DNA from: Diploptera punctata
Lineage: Eukaryota; Arthropoda; Insecta; Blattodea; Blaberidae
Direction of reading: 5' to 3'
NCBI GenBank assembly: GCA_030220185.1
Contig: JASPKZ010004576.1
Coordinates: 405,001-469,000, forward strand
Length of the DNA: 64,000 nucleotides
Under the pieces are notes generated by a model, which was given only the letters and a program-made list of their open reading frames with translations, was not told where the DNA came from and ran no database searches. Made by a program: the position numbers and the translations under genes. Of this stretch, positions 1 to 9,112 are shown in pieces; position 1 is the first letter of the stretch, and every line of letters starts with the position of its first letter.

Positions 1-41
1 TGCATATTTCTGTGTGTAGTATTTAATACTAGTTTCAGTGT

Positions 42-202
42 CCACCGCTGTAGTCTCGAGGTAGTGTGCTGCCTTGTCACGTAGCGGGACCGCGTTTGAT
101 CCTCGGTCGGGTCAGGTTTCCTGGGTGAGATTCCTGGGTGAGGTTTTTCGGGTTTTTCCTCACCTATCAGACAAATATCTAGGAGCTTTAAGTGTCCCCG
201 TT
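42..202 (+). mobile_element. SINE-1, head and body, 3' truncated
   Basis: tRNA-like head running from the shared start 'ccaccgctgtagtctcgagg', with a decayed B-box region near 110-125, followed by the family's body motif 'gggtgaggtttttcgggttt' and the 'cagacaaat' block. The same head occurs near 14.1, 17.0, 37.1 and 55.1 kb and inverted near 13.3, 15.2, 29.0 and 42.7 kb. The element stops abruptly where SINE-2 begins, so it is either truncated by that insertion or part of a composite. Confidence 0.8.
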
Positions 203-598
203 CTGCCGAGGTGGATTATTGGTTAAGCTCCTTGCCTCTGATCTCGAGAGTCGCGGGCTGAAACCCGGCCGGGTCGATGGATTTTTTATAGGATGGAAAA
301 ACCCAATTAGCAAGTCATCTGGCAGGGACTTTAAGCCGTAGTTCCCGAGTCTGAAGAGTTTGAGACTCGTAAAAGATCCTTAAACCTGAATAAAGAATGT
401 CTGTAAGCAAAATTTACTGACCTCTTCAGCCTAGTAATACCTTAATTGCCTACTAGATGTCTCGTTGGGTCGGTATGTTAACCGCGTGTCAGTCATGACA
501 TCTTTAGCAAAATAAGTGTAACTAAATTAACTTGGTCTAGTAACTCCTAACAATAGAGATGCTAAGATCCAACATTGGGCTGCTACGCCATTTTAGAA
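203..598 (+). mobile_element. SINE-2, near full length
   Basis: tRNA-like 5' region (gccgaggtgg..., then 'gggctgaaacccgg' as a B-box relative), followed by a body shared with copies at 16.2, 20.0 and 36.7 kb: 'gggactttaagccgta', 'ctcgtaaaagatcc' and the 'ctagatgtctcgttggg' block. It ends near 'gctacgccattttagaag'. It abuts SINE-1 directly, so the pair could be an old composite or a head-to-tail insertion. Confidence 0.75.
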
Positions 599-711
599 GT
601 AGCTGTTTAATGTGTATGTTTATTTATTTGAGTTCGTGGAACTTTACCTCATTATCATTATAATAAATTAATGTACCTGGCGTGAATTGAATAAATTAAG
701 TTAAAGTAATA

Positions 712-1290
712 TTATAATGATATTGTGAAAAGAAAAATTAATGTCTGAACCAGGAATCGAACCGTGGACCTCTTCTTCTTCAGACTAGTGTGCAGCCCAC
801 TACACCATTGTAGGCCTGGCACAAACATTAACAATTATTCCCACATATACAAATCTATAATTCATTTCACATTATCAATATCATTATAATATTATAATAT
901 GATCCATTATTGGAACTGTGTTAAAATAACAGTATTGGAAAATGTTAAATAACATCGTTTACTGCTTATAAAAGTGGTGGTGTAAAAATTCTCAAATATA
1001 GATACTTCTAAACGAAGCCGGCCGTTGGCGATGGTAGTGACACCTACCTGGCAGCGGACGAAACGAGAATTATAGATGTGTACATGTGGAGAGAATTGTT
1101 AATGTTTGTGCCAGGTCTAGAATGGTATAGTGGGCTGCACACTCCTACTGAGAAGGAGAGGTCCACGGTTAGATTCCTGGTTCAAACATTAATTTTTCTT
1201 TTCACAATATCATTATAATATTACAATATGATCCATTATTGGAACTGTATTAAAATAACAGTATTGGAAAATGTTAAATAATTTAAAATA
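712..1290. repeat. Family F element, palindromic form with tRNA-like arms
   Basis: The stretch near 715-800 and the stretch near 1100-1210 are reverse complements. Read on the outward strand they give 'gaggtccacggttcgattcc'-type sequence, which resembles a tRNA T-arm/B box. The motif 'gatccattattggaactgt' follows each arm as a direct repeat (about 900 and 1228). The interior holds 'ggcgatggtagtgacaccta'. The same modules occur as a head-to-tail dimer at 12.25-12.80 kb, so this is a mobile or tandemly rearranged family. Its class is not certain. Confidence 0.6.
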
Positions 1291-1543
1291 AACACAAAAA
1301 GGAACAAAAAATTATATTATTAATGTATAGGCCATAAGTGTAGGCGAACCAAACAGGGATTTATCATTAATGTTTAAACACAATAACTGTAATGATTTGT
1401 AGTGACTTATTTGCATCCAGTTCGTAGAAAAAATAATATTACAGAATTTTCTTTGCCTAAGAACTATTGTACATTGTCAGCAGTATGTTCGAAATGTTGA
1501 GTGATTCCGGGTTATGTGGCCGTGGTCCATAGTTGGTGTTGAT

Positions 1544-1586
1544 ACCAGACGTTTCGCCCTCAACTGCGGAGGGCATCTTCAGTGGC
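1544..1586 (-). ncRNA. Hammerhead ribozyme motif, minus-strand copy
   Basis: The reverse complement reads CTGAAGA (1576-1582), stem II GCCCTC/GAGGGC with a 7-base loop, then GAAACGTC, with stem I of GCCA/TGGT. All conserved core bases of a hammerhead (CUGANGA and GAAA) are present. Stem III would be the self-complementary ACGU, which suggests cleavage as a dimer. Activity is inferred from motif only. Confidence 0.65.
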
Positions 1587-1705
1587 GAGTGCTTCTAGGC
1601 GTGTGCTTCTAGGCGTGTTTCCTGGTCGGAAGATCTACTGAGAGTAGATCTCAGTAGATTTTCCGACCAGGAAACACGCCTAGAAGCACATGCCTAGAAG
1701 CACTC

Positions 1706-1748
1706 GCCACTGAAGATGCCCTCCGCAGTTGAGGGCGAAACGTCTGGT
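1706..1748 (+). ncRNA. Hammerhead ribozyme motif, plus-strand copy
   Basis: Stem I GCCA (1706-1709) can pair with TGGT (1745-1748). CTGAAGA is at 1710-1716, stem II is GCCCTC (1718-1723) with GAGGGC (1731-1736), GAAA is at 1737-1740, and the predicted cleavage site is after GTC at 1744. It mirrors the minus-strand copy in the other arm of the palindrome. The very short stem III (ACGU) fits hammerheads that work as dimers. Confidence 0.65.
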
Positions 1749-1884
1749 ATCAACACCAACTATGGACCACGGCCACATAACCCGGAATCACTCAACATTA
1801 TGATTACCGGCCGTGAAAGCCTGCATTCAAGTATGTTCGGAAGTCGATCAGCAGTTAAAATGAAACATGAACTGATTATATACT

Positions 1885-1975
1885 CTATAGTAGAATAGAA
1901 TAGAATATATTTATTTAGCGTGGTGGAGTTAAGGCCATGTGGCCTTAGTTTACTATTAAAAATTATAAATGTTTA
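1885..1975 (-). mobile_element. CR1/Jockey-like LINE 3' end
   Basis: On the minus strand the sequence runs 'ggccacatggccttaactcc', then an A/T stretch and a tail of (ATTCT)n. The 'gttaaggcc...ggcctta' hairpin matches the 3' region of the LINE whose C-terminus is at 58.5 kb. Only the 3' end is retained. Confidence 0.5.
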
Positions 1976-2414
1976 TATATTAAAGTTAAAGTAATTTGAA
2001 CGTAATTCGTATTTTCATTTATAACAAGTATCCCGAACCGTGAGTTCTGTATGTAGTAGACCACCTTACATTAATCATGTCTGGTAGCAATATCTTACTG
2101 GATTCGTATTTCCAGAGCAATAAACTCTGAATTATTTACTTTCACTGATATGCTAGCTTATAATAAACCACGTTACGCCCTCCATCCGGCAAAAAATGAA
2201 TTATAATGTAACCCCAAAAGCCATTTATCTTGAATCTTTCCTTTTCGCTTCCAACTCTCTCGTTCTAAGGCTAATATTGGAGTTATGAGGCACCTTTAAC
2301 ACTGACCGACCTTCTCACATGTTGCTGTGTTACTTCTGTATTACTTTATATTCAGAATTTATTTGTAGGCATATACAGGGTGTAAGTGAATTATAGGAAG
2401 AAATTTACTTAATT
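1976..2414. other. No feature recognised
   Basis: AT-rich sequence with no sustained open frame and no match to other repeats in the window. Confidence 0.4.
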
Positions 2415-2464
2415 ATGTGGAGATTGTAGAAAAAAAATTAAAAAACTGTATATGGTGACCATGT
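2415..2464 (+). repeat. 50-bp direct repeat, left flank of LINE-A copy
   Basis: About 50 bases (starting 'atgtggagattgtag') recur at 3069-3118, immediately after the LINE-A insert, with few differences. Either an unusually long target-site duplication, or an insertion at the border of a tandem array, since a third diverged copy begins near 3284. Confidence 0.65.
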
Positions 2465-3068
2465 CAAAAATATGAATGAGATGCACAAAGAAATTAAACA
2501 TAGGCTCAATTCTGGAAATGCGTGCTGTTATGCATTTCAGAGACTTTTGATGTCCCAACTCCTTTCAACAAACGATAATCTGAAAATATACAAAACTGTT
2601 ATTCTACCAGTTGTATTATATGGATGCGAAACATGGACTCTTACTTCAAGGGAGGAAAGGAGATTACGAGTGTTTGAGAATAAAGTACTTAGGAAAATTT
2701 TTGGACCAAAGAGAGATGAACAGACAGGTGAATGGAGAAGTTACTACATAACAATGAACTACAAGGTCTTTATAGGAAACCAGATATAATAAGAACAGTT
2801 AAGTCTCGTAGACTACAATGCGTAAGACATGTGGCACGAATGAGGAATGAAAGACGTGCATGGAATCTTCTTGTAGGGAAAACAGAGGGAAATCGCCGAG
2901 TTGGTAGACCAAGAATGGGTGGGAGAATAACATTAACTATGATTTGAAGGAAGTAGATTATACAGGGGATGATTGGAAAGCATTAGTTCAGGATAGGGAT
3001 GTATGGAGAGCTTATGTCCGCGGGGTCATGAACCTGTGGGTTAGATAGTGCCAATGAGTAGGTAAAAA
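2465..3068 (+). pseudogene. LINE-A C-terminal fragment (non-LTR retrotransposon)
   Basis: The C-terminal part of a reverse-transcriptase polyprotein after the catalytic palm, split between two frames (2472-2789 and 2732-2947). Visible motifs are YKTVILPVVLYGCETWTLT, ENKVLRKIFGPKRD, a degraded RRLQ.VRHVARM box and a GRPRM box. The nucleotide 3' end retains the family signature 'tatggagagcttatgtccgc' and 'gtgccaatgagt'. The frame break near 2740-2760 and a missing RT core make it non-functional. It is 5' truncated, as usual for LINE copies, and lies between 50-bp direct repeats. Confidence 0.85.
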
Positions 3069-3640
3069 ATGTGGAGATTGTAGAAAAAAAATTGAAAAAT
3101 GATATATGGTGACCATGTACCAAATTAAACAAGTATGGAAAATAACTAACCATCAGGAAATTGTCAGAGGTCAGATATAGAAAATGGAAACAGATCGAAC
3201 ATATGTCGAGGAGAGATGATGGAAACACATCTACAGTGTCTTTTGATTTAGATTCCAAAGATTAACCAGAAAAAAATTACTTTATTGTAGAAAGATTGTA
3301 GACAAACAATTTGAAAAATGTCATGGTGACCACGGACCACATTAAACAAAGATCTGTGAAACACAGGTAACTAAAAGAAGATTGGGGAAGAGATCAAATA
3401 TAGAACATTGAAGCGGATCAGGCACGTGAAGAGGGGAGAATATGGAAACACAGTTATAGTGGCTTTTGATTTGGGTTCCAAAAATTAACCAGAAGAATAG
3501 GCAGACCACGAATCACGTGGTACATTACTTTCAGAAATGAGGCAGAAGAATTAGGGAAGAATTGGTACAAAATCGAGTCATTGGCATATACGTATATGTT
3601 GCATTCATTAAGGCAATTTGCTTCTGGCGAAAAAAAAGAA
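3069..3640 (+). pseudogene. LINE C-terminal debris with about 217-bp tandem units
   Basis: Two diverged units of about 217 bp (from about 3069 and about 3284) share 'ggtgacca', 'aaattaaac', 'ggaaacaca' and 'cttttgattt..gttccaaa'. The second unit runs into a frame with GRPRITW followed by an Arg/Leu-rich end, the typical final box of a LINE polyprotein ('GRPR.TW....E...LGK.W..I..LA'). Many stops occur, so it is a dead fragment. Confidence 0.5.
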
Positions 3641-3795
3641 AAAAAAAGAAAGGATATTCTATTGCTAACTCAGGGACCTATAAAAAGATGGACCTTCAAT
3701 TATTAAACTTGTTTGTATATGATACCCATAAATAATCCGGTATTAAAATGAATCAGCAGTAAGAAATTATGAGATAGCTTCGGATATTAATAGGG

Positions 3796-4663
3796 ACTAA
3801 CTAATACCCGGCGTGCGCTGCTACGCCTAAATAAATGAAAATTAATGTGCTTTTATGTTTAGTTAAATAAGTAAAACGAAAAAGTTATACCGTAATTATT
3901 TTTAGATACCCTGTGCTGTTTACACGGCGTTGTCCGGGAATCTACTCATCCCGATCTTCTTGGCATAAATGAGCTGAAAGACAAAAATTAATGTATCGGT
4001 ATATCTTATGATTAGTTGAATAAGTAGAATGAAAATTAATTATAAATGCATATCGTTATTATTTTAAGTTTCCCCGTGCTGATTACCCGGTGTTGTTCGG
4101 GAATTTACTTATCTCGATCTTTTTGGCATAAATTAGCTGAAAGACAAAATTCGGTATTGTGAGTTATCCGTAAAAGAATACCCGCCATGTGCTGCTATTC
4201 TTGCACAGGAATCTACGTACTTGTCTCGATCTTCTTGTCATCAATGAAAGACAAAAATAGTTATTGTGAGTTATCCGTAAGAGATAAACTTATGCTGTCG
4301 CGGACTTTTTTGTAGAGCTTATTGAGATATTGAATTCTGTGTGCATTAATTTTGTGTATTTGTTATGATTTAGGCAGCGTAAGCCATTTAAGCGTCCAAT
4401 TCTGTGTACAATAATTTTGTGTATTTGTTTTGGCAGCGTAAGCCATTTAAGCGTCCAAAGAGCTACTTTTTTCACGTTTTCCACTACAAAGGACGATTTT
4501 TAAGGGTGTAGGAGTTGAGTATCACAACTCTCTTATAGCCTATATTCATCCCGAGAATCTCCTGAACATTTTGTAAAAAGCCCCATCACAATCGGATCAA
4601 CGGTATGGCCGCGCATAAAGTACGAACAAACAAACAAAACAAACATAATTTTTATATATTAGA
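3796..4663 (-). mobile_element. Helitron-like element (Helitron-1), non-autonomous
   Basis: On the minus strand it starts TCTAATATATAAAA, continues with 'ttgttcgtac', 'gcgcggccataccgttgatc' and 'ggagattc', and ends 'gcgcacgccgggtattagttag'. This matches the layout of the full copy at 22.56-23.34 kb, which ends in CTAGT. The 3' half carries four diverged repeats of a roughly 110-160 bp module (near 3797, 3908, 4072 and 4187), each beginning with a variant of 'taccc.g.gtgctg' and continuing 'gggaatctac...cgatcttcttgg'. No Rep/helicase coding sequence is visible. Confidence 0.7.
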
Positions 4664-4741
4664 TTTAATGAAACCTCAACTATTAAGAACTAATAAAATA
4701 CTTATACAGAGTATTATTAGAGAACTTTATTTCTGGATAGG

Positions 4742-4812
4742 TATGTATGCAGATCTTATGTCCGCGAGGACACTGACCTATGAGTTAGATGGTGCCAGCG
4801 AATTAGTTTTTT
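4742..4812 (+). mobile_element. LINE-A 3' end sliver
   Basis: Only the family 3' signature remains: 'cttatgtccgcgaggacac', 'gatggtgccagcgaattag'. Much decayed. Confidence 0.6.
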
Positions 4813-5014
4813 ATTACGCTTTGTGATTCTTCGTAGCTCTTTTATTATACAAGCATGCTTCTTACTAACTAATAATTAATTAAATAGGGAATGGATAGAG
4901 TGAGATTGTTCTAGAACTTATTTAAGAATTTAATTAAACTATACGGGTATCCACACAACTGTATTTTCAAAATTTAGTTTTGAAGGAATTATTTAATAGG
5001 AATTATTATTATGA

Positions 5015-5395
5015 CGGAATGAGGAAAAGCGACTGGAAGCTTTTGAGATATGGATATGGAGAAGGATGGAATGTATAAAATGGACAGACAAAATAAAAAA
5101 ATAAAGATGTGCTAAACAGAGTGAGTGAAGGAAGAACAAAGCTGGAACTCATAAAGAATAGGAAAATAAATTGGATTGGCGACTTGCTAAGAAGAAATTG
5201 CCTACTGATGGATGCTCTAGAAGGTAATGGACAATGGAAAAAAGTTAGAGGCAGAAAAATACATCAGATGATAGAAAATATTAAAATAAATGGTTTGTAT
5301 GCGGATGCAAAATGGAAAACTGAGTTAAGGAAAGAGTGGAGAATGCTGTGATAAACCTGCTCTTGGGCAGAACAATATGTATGTATATATTCAGG
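5015..5395 (+). pseudogene. LINE-C C-terminal fragment
   Basis: An open frame at 5109-5351 reads GRTKLELIKNRKINWIGDLL and continues RRNCLLMDALEG, a LINE C-terminal type with an 'NWIGH..RRNCLL.D.LEG' box. The same protein and DNA recur at 18.92-19.28 kb. Upstream bases encode EAFEIWIWRRMECIKWTDKI-like residues. It ends with 'cctgctcttgggcagaaca' and 'atgtatgtata', a 3' tail related to that of SINE-1a. The RT core is missing, so it is 5' truncated. Confidence 0.75.
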
Positions 5396-5461
5396 AATGA
5401 ATTATAGATTCTCTACAAGATAAATCCAGGAAATATAGAATATATTTTTGTTGTTATGGGA

Positions 5462-5624
5462 TTAGATGCTTAATTACAAATGAAGGGAATTTTGAAGAAA
5501 TGGCGTTATTAAATAACTGGGAACAATAATTACAAACAGGAATGATATGAAGAAAGAAATTAAACATAGGCTCAATTCTTACGCATATTATACATTACAG
5601 GGACTCTTGTCATCCCAAGTTCTC
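5462..5624 (+). mobile_element. LINE-A internal fragment
   Basis: DNA matches the segment just upstream of the C-terminal box: 'gggaacaataattacaaaca', 'gaaattaaacataggctcaa', 'gggactcttgtcatcccaa'. It stops where the next inverted-repeat element begins and does not resume afterwards. Confidence 0.7.
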
Positions 5625-6396
5625 TAATAGTTATTACGCAACAAGGGAAGTAAGTAGTACATTACTAGTCGAGCACGTGTTTGAGCCCGAGCTTTAGCGA
5701 GGACTATTTTCTGTCCAACGTAAGAAGCACACGTCGACATTTAACTTCCGAATGTATTACTCCGCGTAGCACGTGTAAGAGTGCAGACGAACTCTGTCAG
5801 CTGTTTGTTACAAACCGATAAATTAATGCACAACAATCGTTTTAATTTTTAATGTTGCAGGTTGTATTAACATTTACAATGGTATGTCGAAAACTAATTA
5901 AATTATAATTGTAAATATTAAAGAAATTAATTCAAATCAAACATTTGAATTATAATAACCGAGTTAAGTTAACATAAACTACACGACAGCCGCCATATTT
6001 GTAACTGACATTCAATTATTTTAAAGAATCGTTCAGTTTCAAACAAATATGAATTTTGAGTTAGTCTCCGATCTTCAAAGAAATATGTAGGTATGTACTG
6101 TATTCTGATCAACTGCAGTTAACATAAATCGCTTTAAATACGTAATTATATTAATAATAAATATAAATAATAAATACGTAATCATATTAATAGAATTCAT
6201 GATCTATTTTTTCGCTTCCGCTGAACTGTGCTTTGGTCATGAACGAATCGCAGTAACTGCAGCAGTCATGTGCTTCGTGGATTACTGCCCATTTATTTTC
6301 CTGAAGTGTCTTTCATAGGCTATACAGAAAATAGCAAACACGTCCTCGACTAGTAATGTACTTGCTTCCCGAATTGCGTATATAATTTTGTTCATT
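5625..6396. mobile_element. TIR (MITE-like) element
   Basis: The left end (5625-5740, 'gggaagtaagtagtacatta', 'ctagtcgagcacgtgttt') is the reverse complement of the right end (about 6330-6390, 'aaacacgtcctcgactagta', 'atgtacttgcttccc'). A shared 'attttctgt' occurs in each arm, with an insertion in the left arm. The interior has no long open frame. This suggests a non-autonomous DNA transposon of about 770 bp; a target-site duplication was not clear. Confidence 0.6.
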
Positions 6397-6890
6397 CCTA
6401 CACTAATAATTATGTTCAATTTTTATATTCCGTGAGAATTTATATCTTGCTTTGAAGAGTTCAATTGTTTGTTAGCAAAGGAATGTTGATAAAACAACTG
6501 CAATTGTTTATTGTTGTCTGAATTAGTGACAGACATTTTAAATAACAGTTTCAGGCTTCATATTAATTACATATATATAATTAATTGTGATGTGGAGGAA
6601 GCGGCGAATGCTGCGGTGCGCAATACAATTGTATTGTATTACTCAAAATTTTAAATAGGTAACATTTTTACATTAGTAATTAAGGAAATTACTTTTCTTC
6701 CCTGGGGAAGTACGTTGAGCTATTACATACTGTTGTAAATGGATACCAAGGCCTCTCTGGTAAATTCAACTTATTTCCCCAAAAACAGAATGATAATTAG
6801 GTCATTATTAGCATAGAAGTGAACAAAAATATTTAAACTAAAAATGTATAATTTGATGTAGTTTTTTTATGATGACCTTGAAGAAGATTT
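6397..6890. other. No feature recognised
   Basis: AT-rich with a short self-complementary stretch near 6627-6640 (caattgtattg). No open frame above background. Confidence 0.35.
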
Positions 6891-6928
6891 CCGGGTTGTT
6901 AGCCGTGGTCTAGAGGCTTTAAGTTCCC

Positions 6929-6968
6929 TCACGTTCCGCCAGAGATTGCGTCTGGCATCCTCAAGGGT
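6929..6968 (-). ncRNA. Degenerate hammerhead-like motif
   Basis: On the minus strand the order is TTGAGGA, then a perfect 6-bp stem TGCCAGA/TCTGGC with a 7-base loop, then GGAACGT. This parallels CTGAAGA-stem-GAAACGT of the 1.5-kb palindrome but has two core substitutions (C to U in CUGA, A to G in GAAA), so it should be inactive. The neighbouring 'gttagccgtggtctagagg' also resembles the palindrome arm ('tatgtggccgtggtccatag'). Confidence 0.4.
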
Positions 6969-7079
6969 TGTACTGAAACTAGTTGCGATGTACTTTTTTT
7001 GTTATGTGGAGCATGAGCTCCTTTTTTAAAAGAAATAAGTAAATATTAAGATAGTTAAGGAATAAAGTTCGTAGGAAGA

Positions 7080-7325
7080 AAGAAAATACAGACCAAGGAA
7101 AGACAGTCATATGAATGGGGAAGGCTACTTAACAGTGAACTACATGATCTTTAAGGGAAACCAAATGCAATAAGAAGGGTTAAGTCTCGTAGACTGCGAT
7201 ATAGAGGACATGTGCCACGAATGGGGAATGAATGGGAACATTTTGTAGGAAACCCAGAGGGAAAGCGCGTAAAAGGTAGGCCAAGAATGAGGTATGTGAA
7301 TAACATTAACCAAGATTTGAGTTAA
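7080..7325 (+). pseudogene. LINE-A C-terminal fragment, 5' part of a split copy
   Basis: DNA carries the order 'gaacagtt-type...aagtctcgtagactgcgat', 'catgtgccacgaatggggaa', 'aacccagagggaaagcgc' and 'ggccaagaatgag', i.e. the VKSRRLR..GHVARMGNE and GRPRMR boxes. The copy is interrupted at 'aaccaagatttgag' and resumes at 7917, so a later element inserted into it. Frameshifted throughout. Confidence 0.7.
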
Positions 7326-7483
7326 GCATTAAATTATAAATAGAAGGTCATGAAATTCAAATATTTAGGAATAGAAATTAATAGCAGCAAGAGAATAACA
7401 GATGAAAACCTCCATCAAGCAAATAATGCAAACAAAATAATGAGATGTTTAAATAATACTGTTTGGAAAAATAAGAATTTAAG

Positions 7484-7531
<48 letters not shown>

Positions 7532-7916
7532 TAAGAATCTGACATAAGACCAGTTCTAACATATGGTTGTGGATGCCGAACAGAAAACAAAACAAATCAA
7601 TGAAACAACCGAAATGAAAGCTTTAAGGAAAATCGCTGAGACAGAAAATTCGCAGGTCTGTTATTAGAGAAGAATGTGAAATTGAACCTATAAACATCTG
7701 GATAAATGATAGAAGACTAAATTGGAACGATCACATAGATAGAATGGAGAACAGTAGATTAGTGAAGAAAGTACGTGACTGGACACCTCAGCAGAAAAGG
7801 CCTTTAGGACGACCACAACTACGATGGAAGAACGTCACCATACCCCGGACCTGAAGTGAATGAACACGCAACAAGCTGCCAGCTTTCATGTGTAGAGGAA
7901 GAAGAAGAAGAAGAAG
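7326..7916 (+). pseudogene. LINE fragment inserted into LINE-A
   Basis: Begins with a frame MKFKYLGIEINSSKRITDEN, the 'FKYLG' box found just after the RT palm in LINEs, continues to an (AT)n run (7487-7527) and a degraded 'RMENSRLVKKVRDW' box, and ends in (GAA)n at 7897-7913. The host LINE-A sequence resumes directly after the tail. A short gttgag/gtgag similarity at the borders may be a target-site duplication, but it is not clear. Confidence 0.65.
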
Positions 7917-8035
7917 ACGTGAGGGAGGTGAGTTTTATATAGGAGATGATTGAAAACAGATCAGGATAGTGACATATGGAGAACATATTTCAGCGTGGCT
8001 ATGAACCTATATGTTCATTAGTGCCAGTGAGTTAC
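7917..8035 (+). mobile_element. LINE-A 3' end, continuation of the split copy
   Basis: 'gtgagggaggtgagttttat' through 'ctatgaacctatatgttcat' and 'agtgccagtgagtta' match the family 3' end and continue the sequence broken at 7325. Confidence 0.7.
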
Positions 8036-8398
8036 TCTGTTATTACTTTTTAACGATAGTGTGAATAGAGGTTATTTTCACACTGATAATGTACGACACG
8101 TTTGTAAGTAGCCTTAAAGGCAGGCAGTGTTGTAAATCTTTTTCAGAGGAGTATAAATCACACATTAGAAATAGCAACTACCACCTAAATCAGAAGGAAA
8201 CACCCCGTTTCTTTATATTCGAGGGTTAATTGTTGGTTAATTATATAGCCTGTAACTTTGTTACTTGTAATCTGTGATACTGTACTTCATTACTCATTTA
8301 TATCGAGAGTACATGTACTTGCGTTTCTCAAGTTCTGGCTCCAATTGCATTTCCTCTCTTTAAGTTTTACAAGAGATTTATTATTATTTTTTATTTAT
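8036..8398. other. No feature recognised
   Basis: Ordinary AT-rich sequence; no long frame and no internal match in the window. Confidence 0.35.
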
Positions 8399-8700
8399 TT
8401 CCTGTAATTCCTAAACGGAACATTGGGCAGCTGTAAAGTTACTCCAGGGTACTCTGCTTCCAGCTAGCCATTTCACTTGTTTCCAGCTTTTCGCTCTTTC
8501 CTTTGCTTCCTCCTCTAGTGATCTCTAGGTCGTCCCCTCTTTCTTATTCCTTGCGGATTCCAATATAGTGTAGTCTTCTGATGGCTCAGTCTGGTTTTCT
8601 CAATGTGTGGCCTATCCAATTCCACTTTCTTTGTTTTATTTGGTGACATATTGGAGATTGGTTGGTTTTTCTTCACAGTTCATATGATATTAGGGGCCTA
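8399..8700 (-). pseudogene. LINE C-terminal fragment, WNPQG type
   Basis: The minus strand encodes, with frameshifts, KWNWIGHTLRKPD, then YWNPQG followed by RKRGRPRDH, then EEAKERAKSWKQVKWLAGSR and FTAAQCSV. This order (W.GH.LRKP, NPQG.R.RGRP, SW..VK.LA..R.RW...AALC) is the last part of a common LINE polyprotein. Several frame breaks make it dead. Confidence 0.6.
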
Positions 8701-8774
8701 TTTCCGGCTATCTTATATTTAAAATACGCCTCAGACATCTGTTTACAAAGTCTGCAACAAGGGATTACATATAA

Positions 8775-8912
8775 CTAATTCACTGGTTTTGTCGAACTCA
8801 GGGGTTCGTTGCCGCACATAAGCTCTCCATGCATCCCTATCCTGAGATAATTTTTAGTCGTTCCCTATATAATTAACCTACTTCAACCCATGGTTAGTGT
8901 GATATTTTTTAC
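8775..8912 (-). mobile_element. LINE-A 3' end fragment
   Basis: Reverse complement of the family end: 'cataagctctccatgcatcc', 'tatcctgag' and 'acctacttcaacccatggtt'. No coding value remains. Confidence 0.65.
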
Positions 8913-9112
8913 TACTTTTATAATTATGTATAAATAATGTATTAATTAATTGATAAATGCATTGCTAAATTATTGGGGTTTTTAATTTATATAAAAAATG
9001 TATTCACTTACAATATATTTTTCACGTACAGTAGTCAGTTCACATACAATTTATTTCTTAACACAATTTTTAAATATTGATAGAGCTAAAGTTGTATATA
9101 ATGTCTACCACC

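Larger units (their letters stand above)
1493..1803. repeat. Long near-perfect palindrome, Penelope-type hammerhead element
   Basis: Left arm about 1493-1641 and right arm about 1651-1803 are nearly perfect reverse complements separated by a loop of about 9 bases. Each arm carries the motif CTGAAGA, then a GCCCTC/GAGGGC stem, then GAAACGTC, read outward from the centre. This is the layout of a hammerhead ribozyme. Hammerhead motifs of this compact kind are known from Penelope-like retroelements. No protein-coding part of such an element is attached here. Confidence 0.75.
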
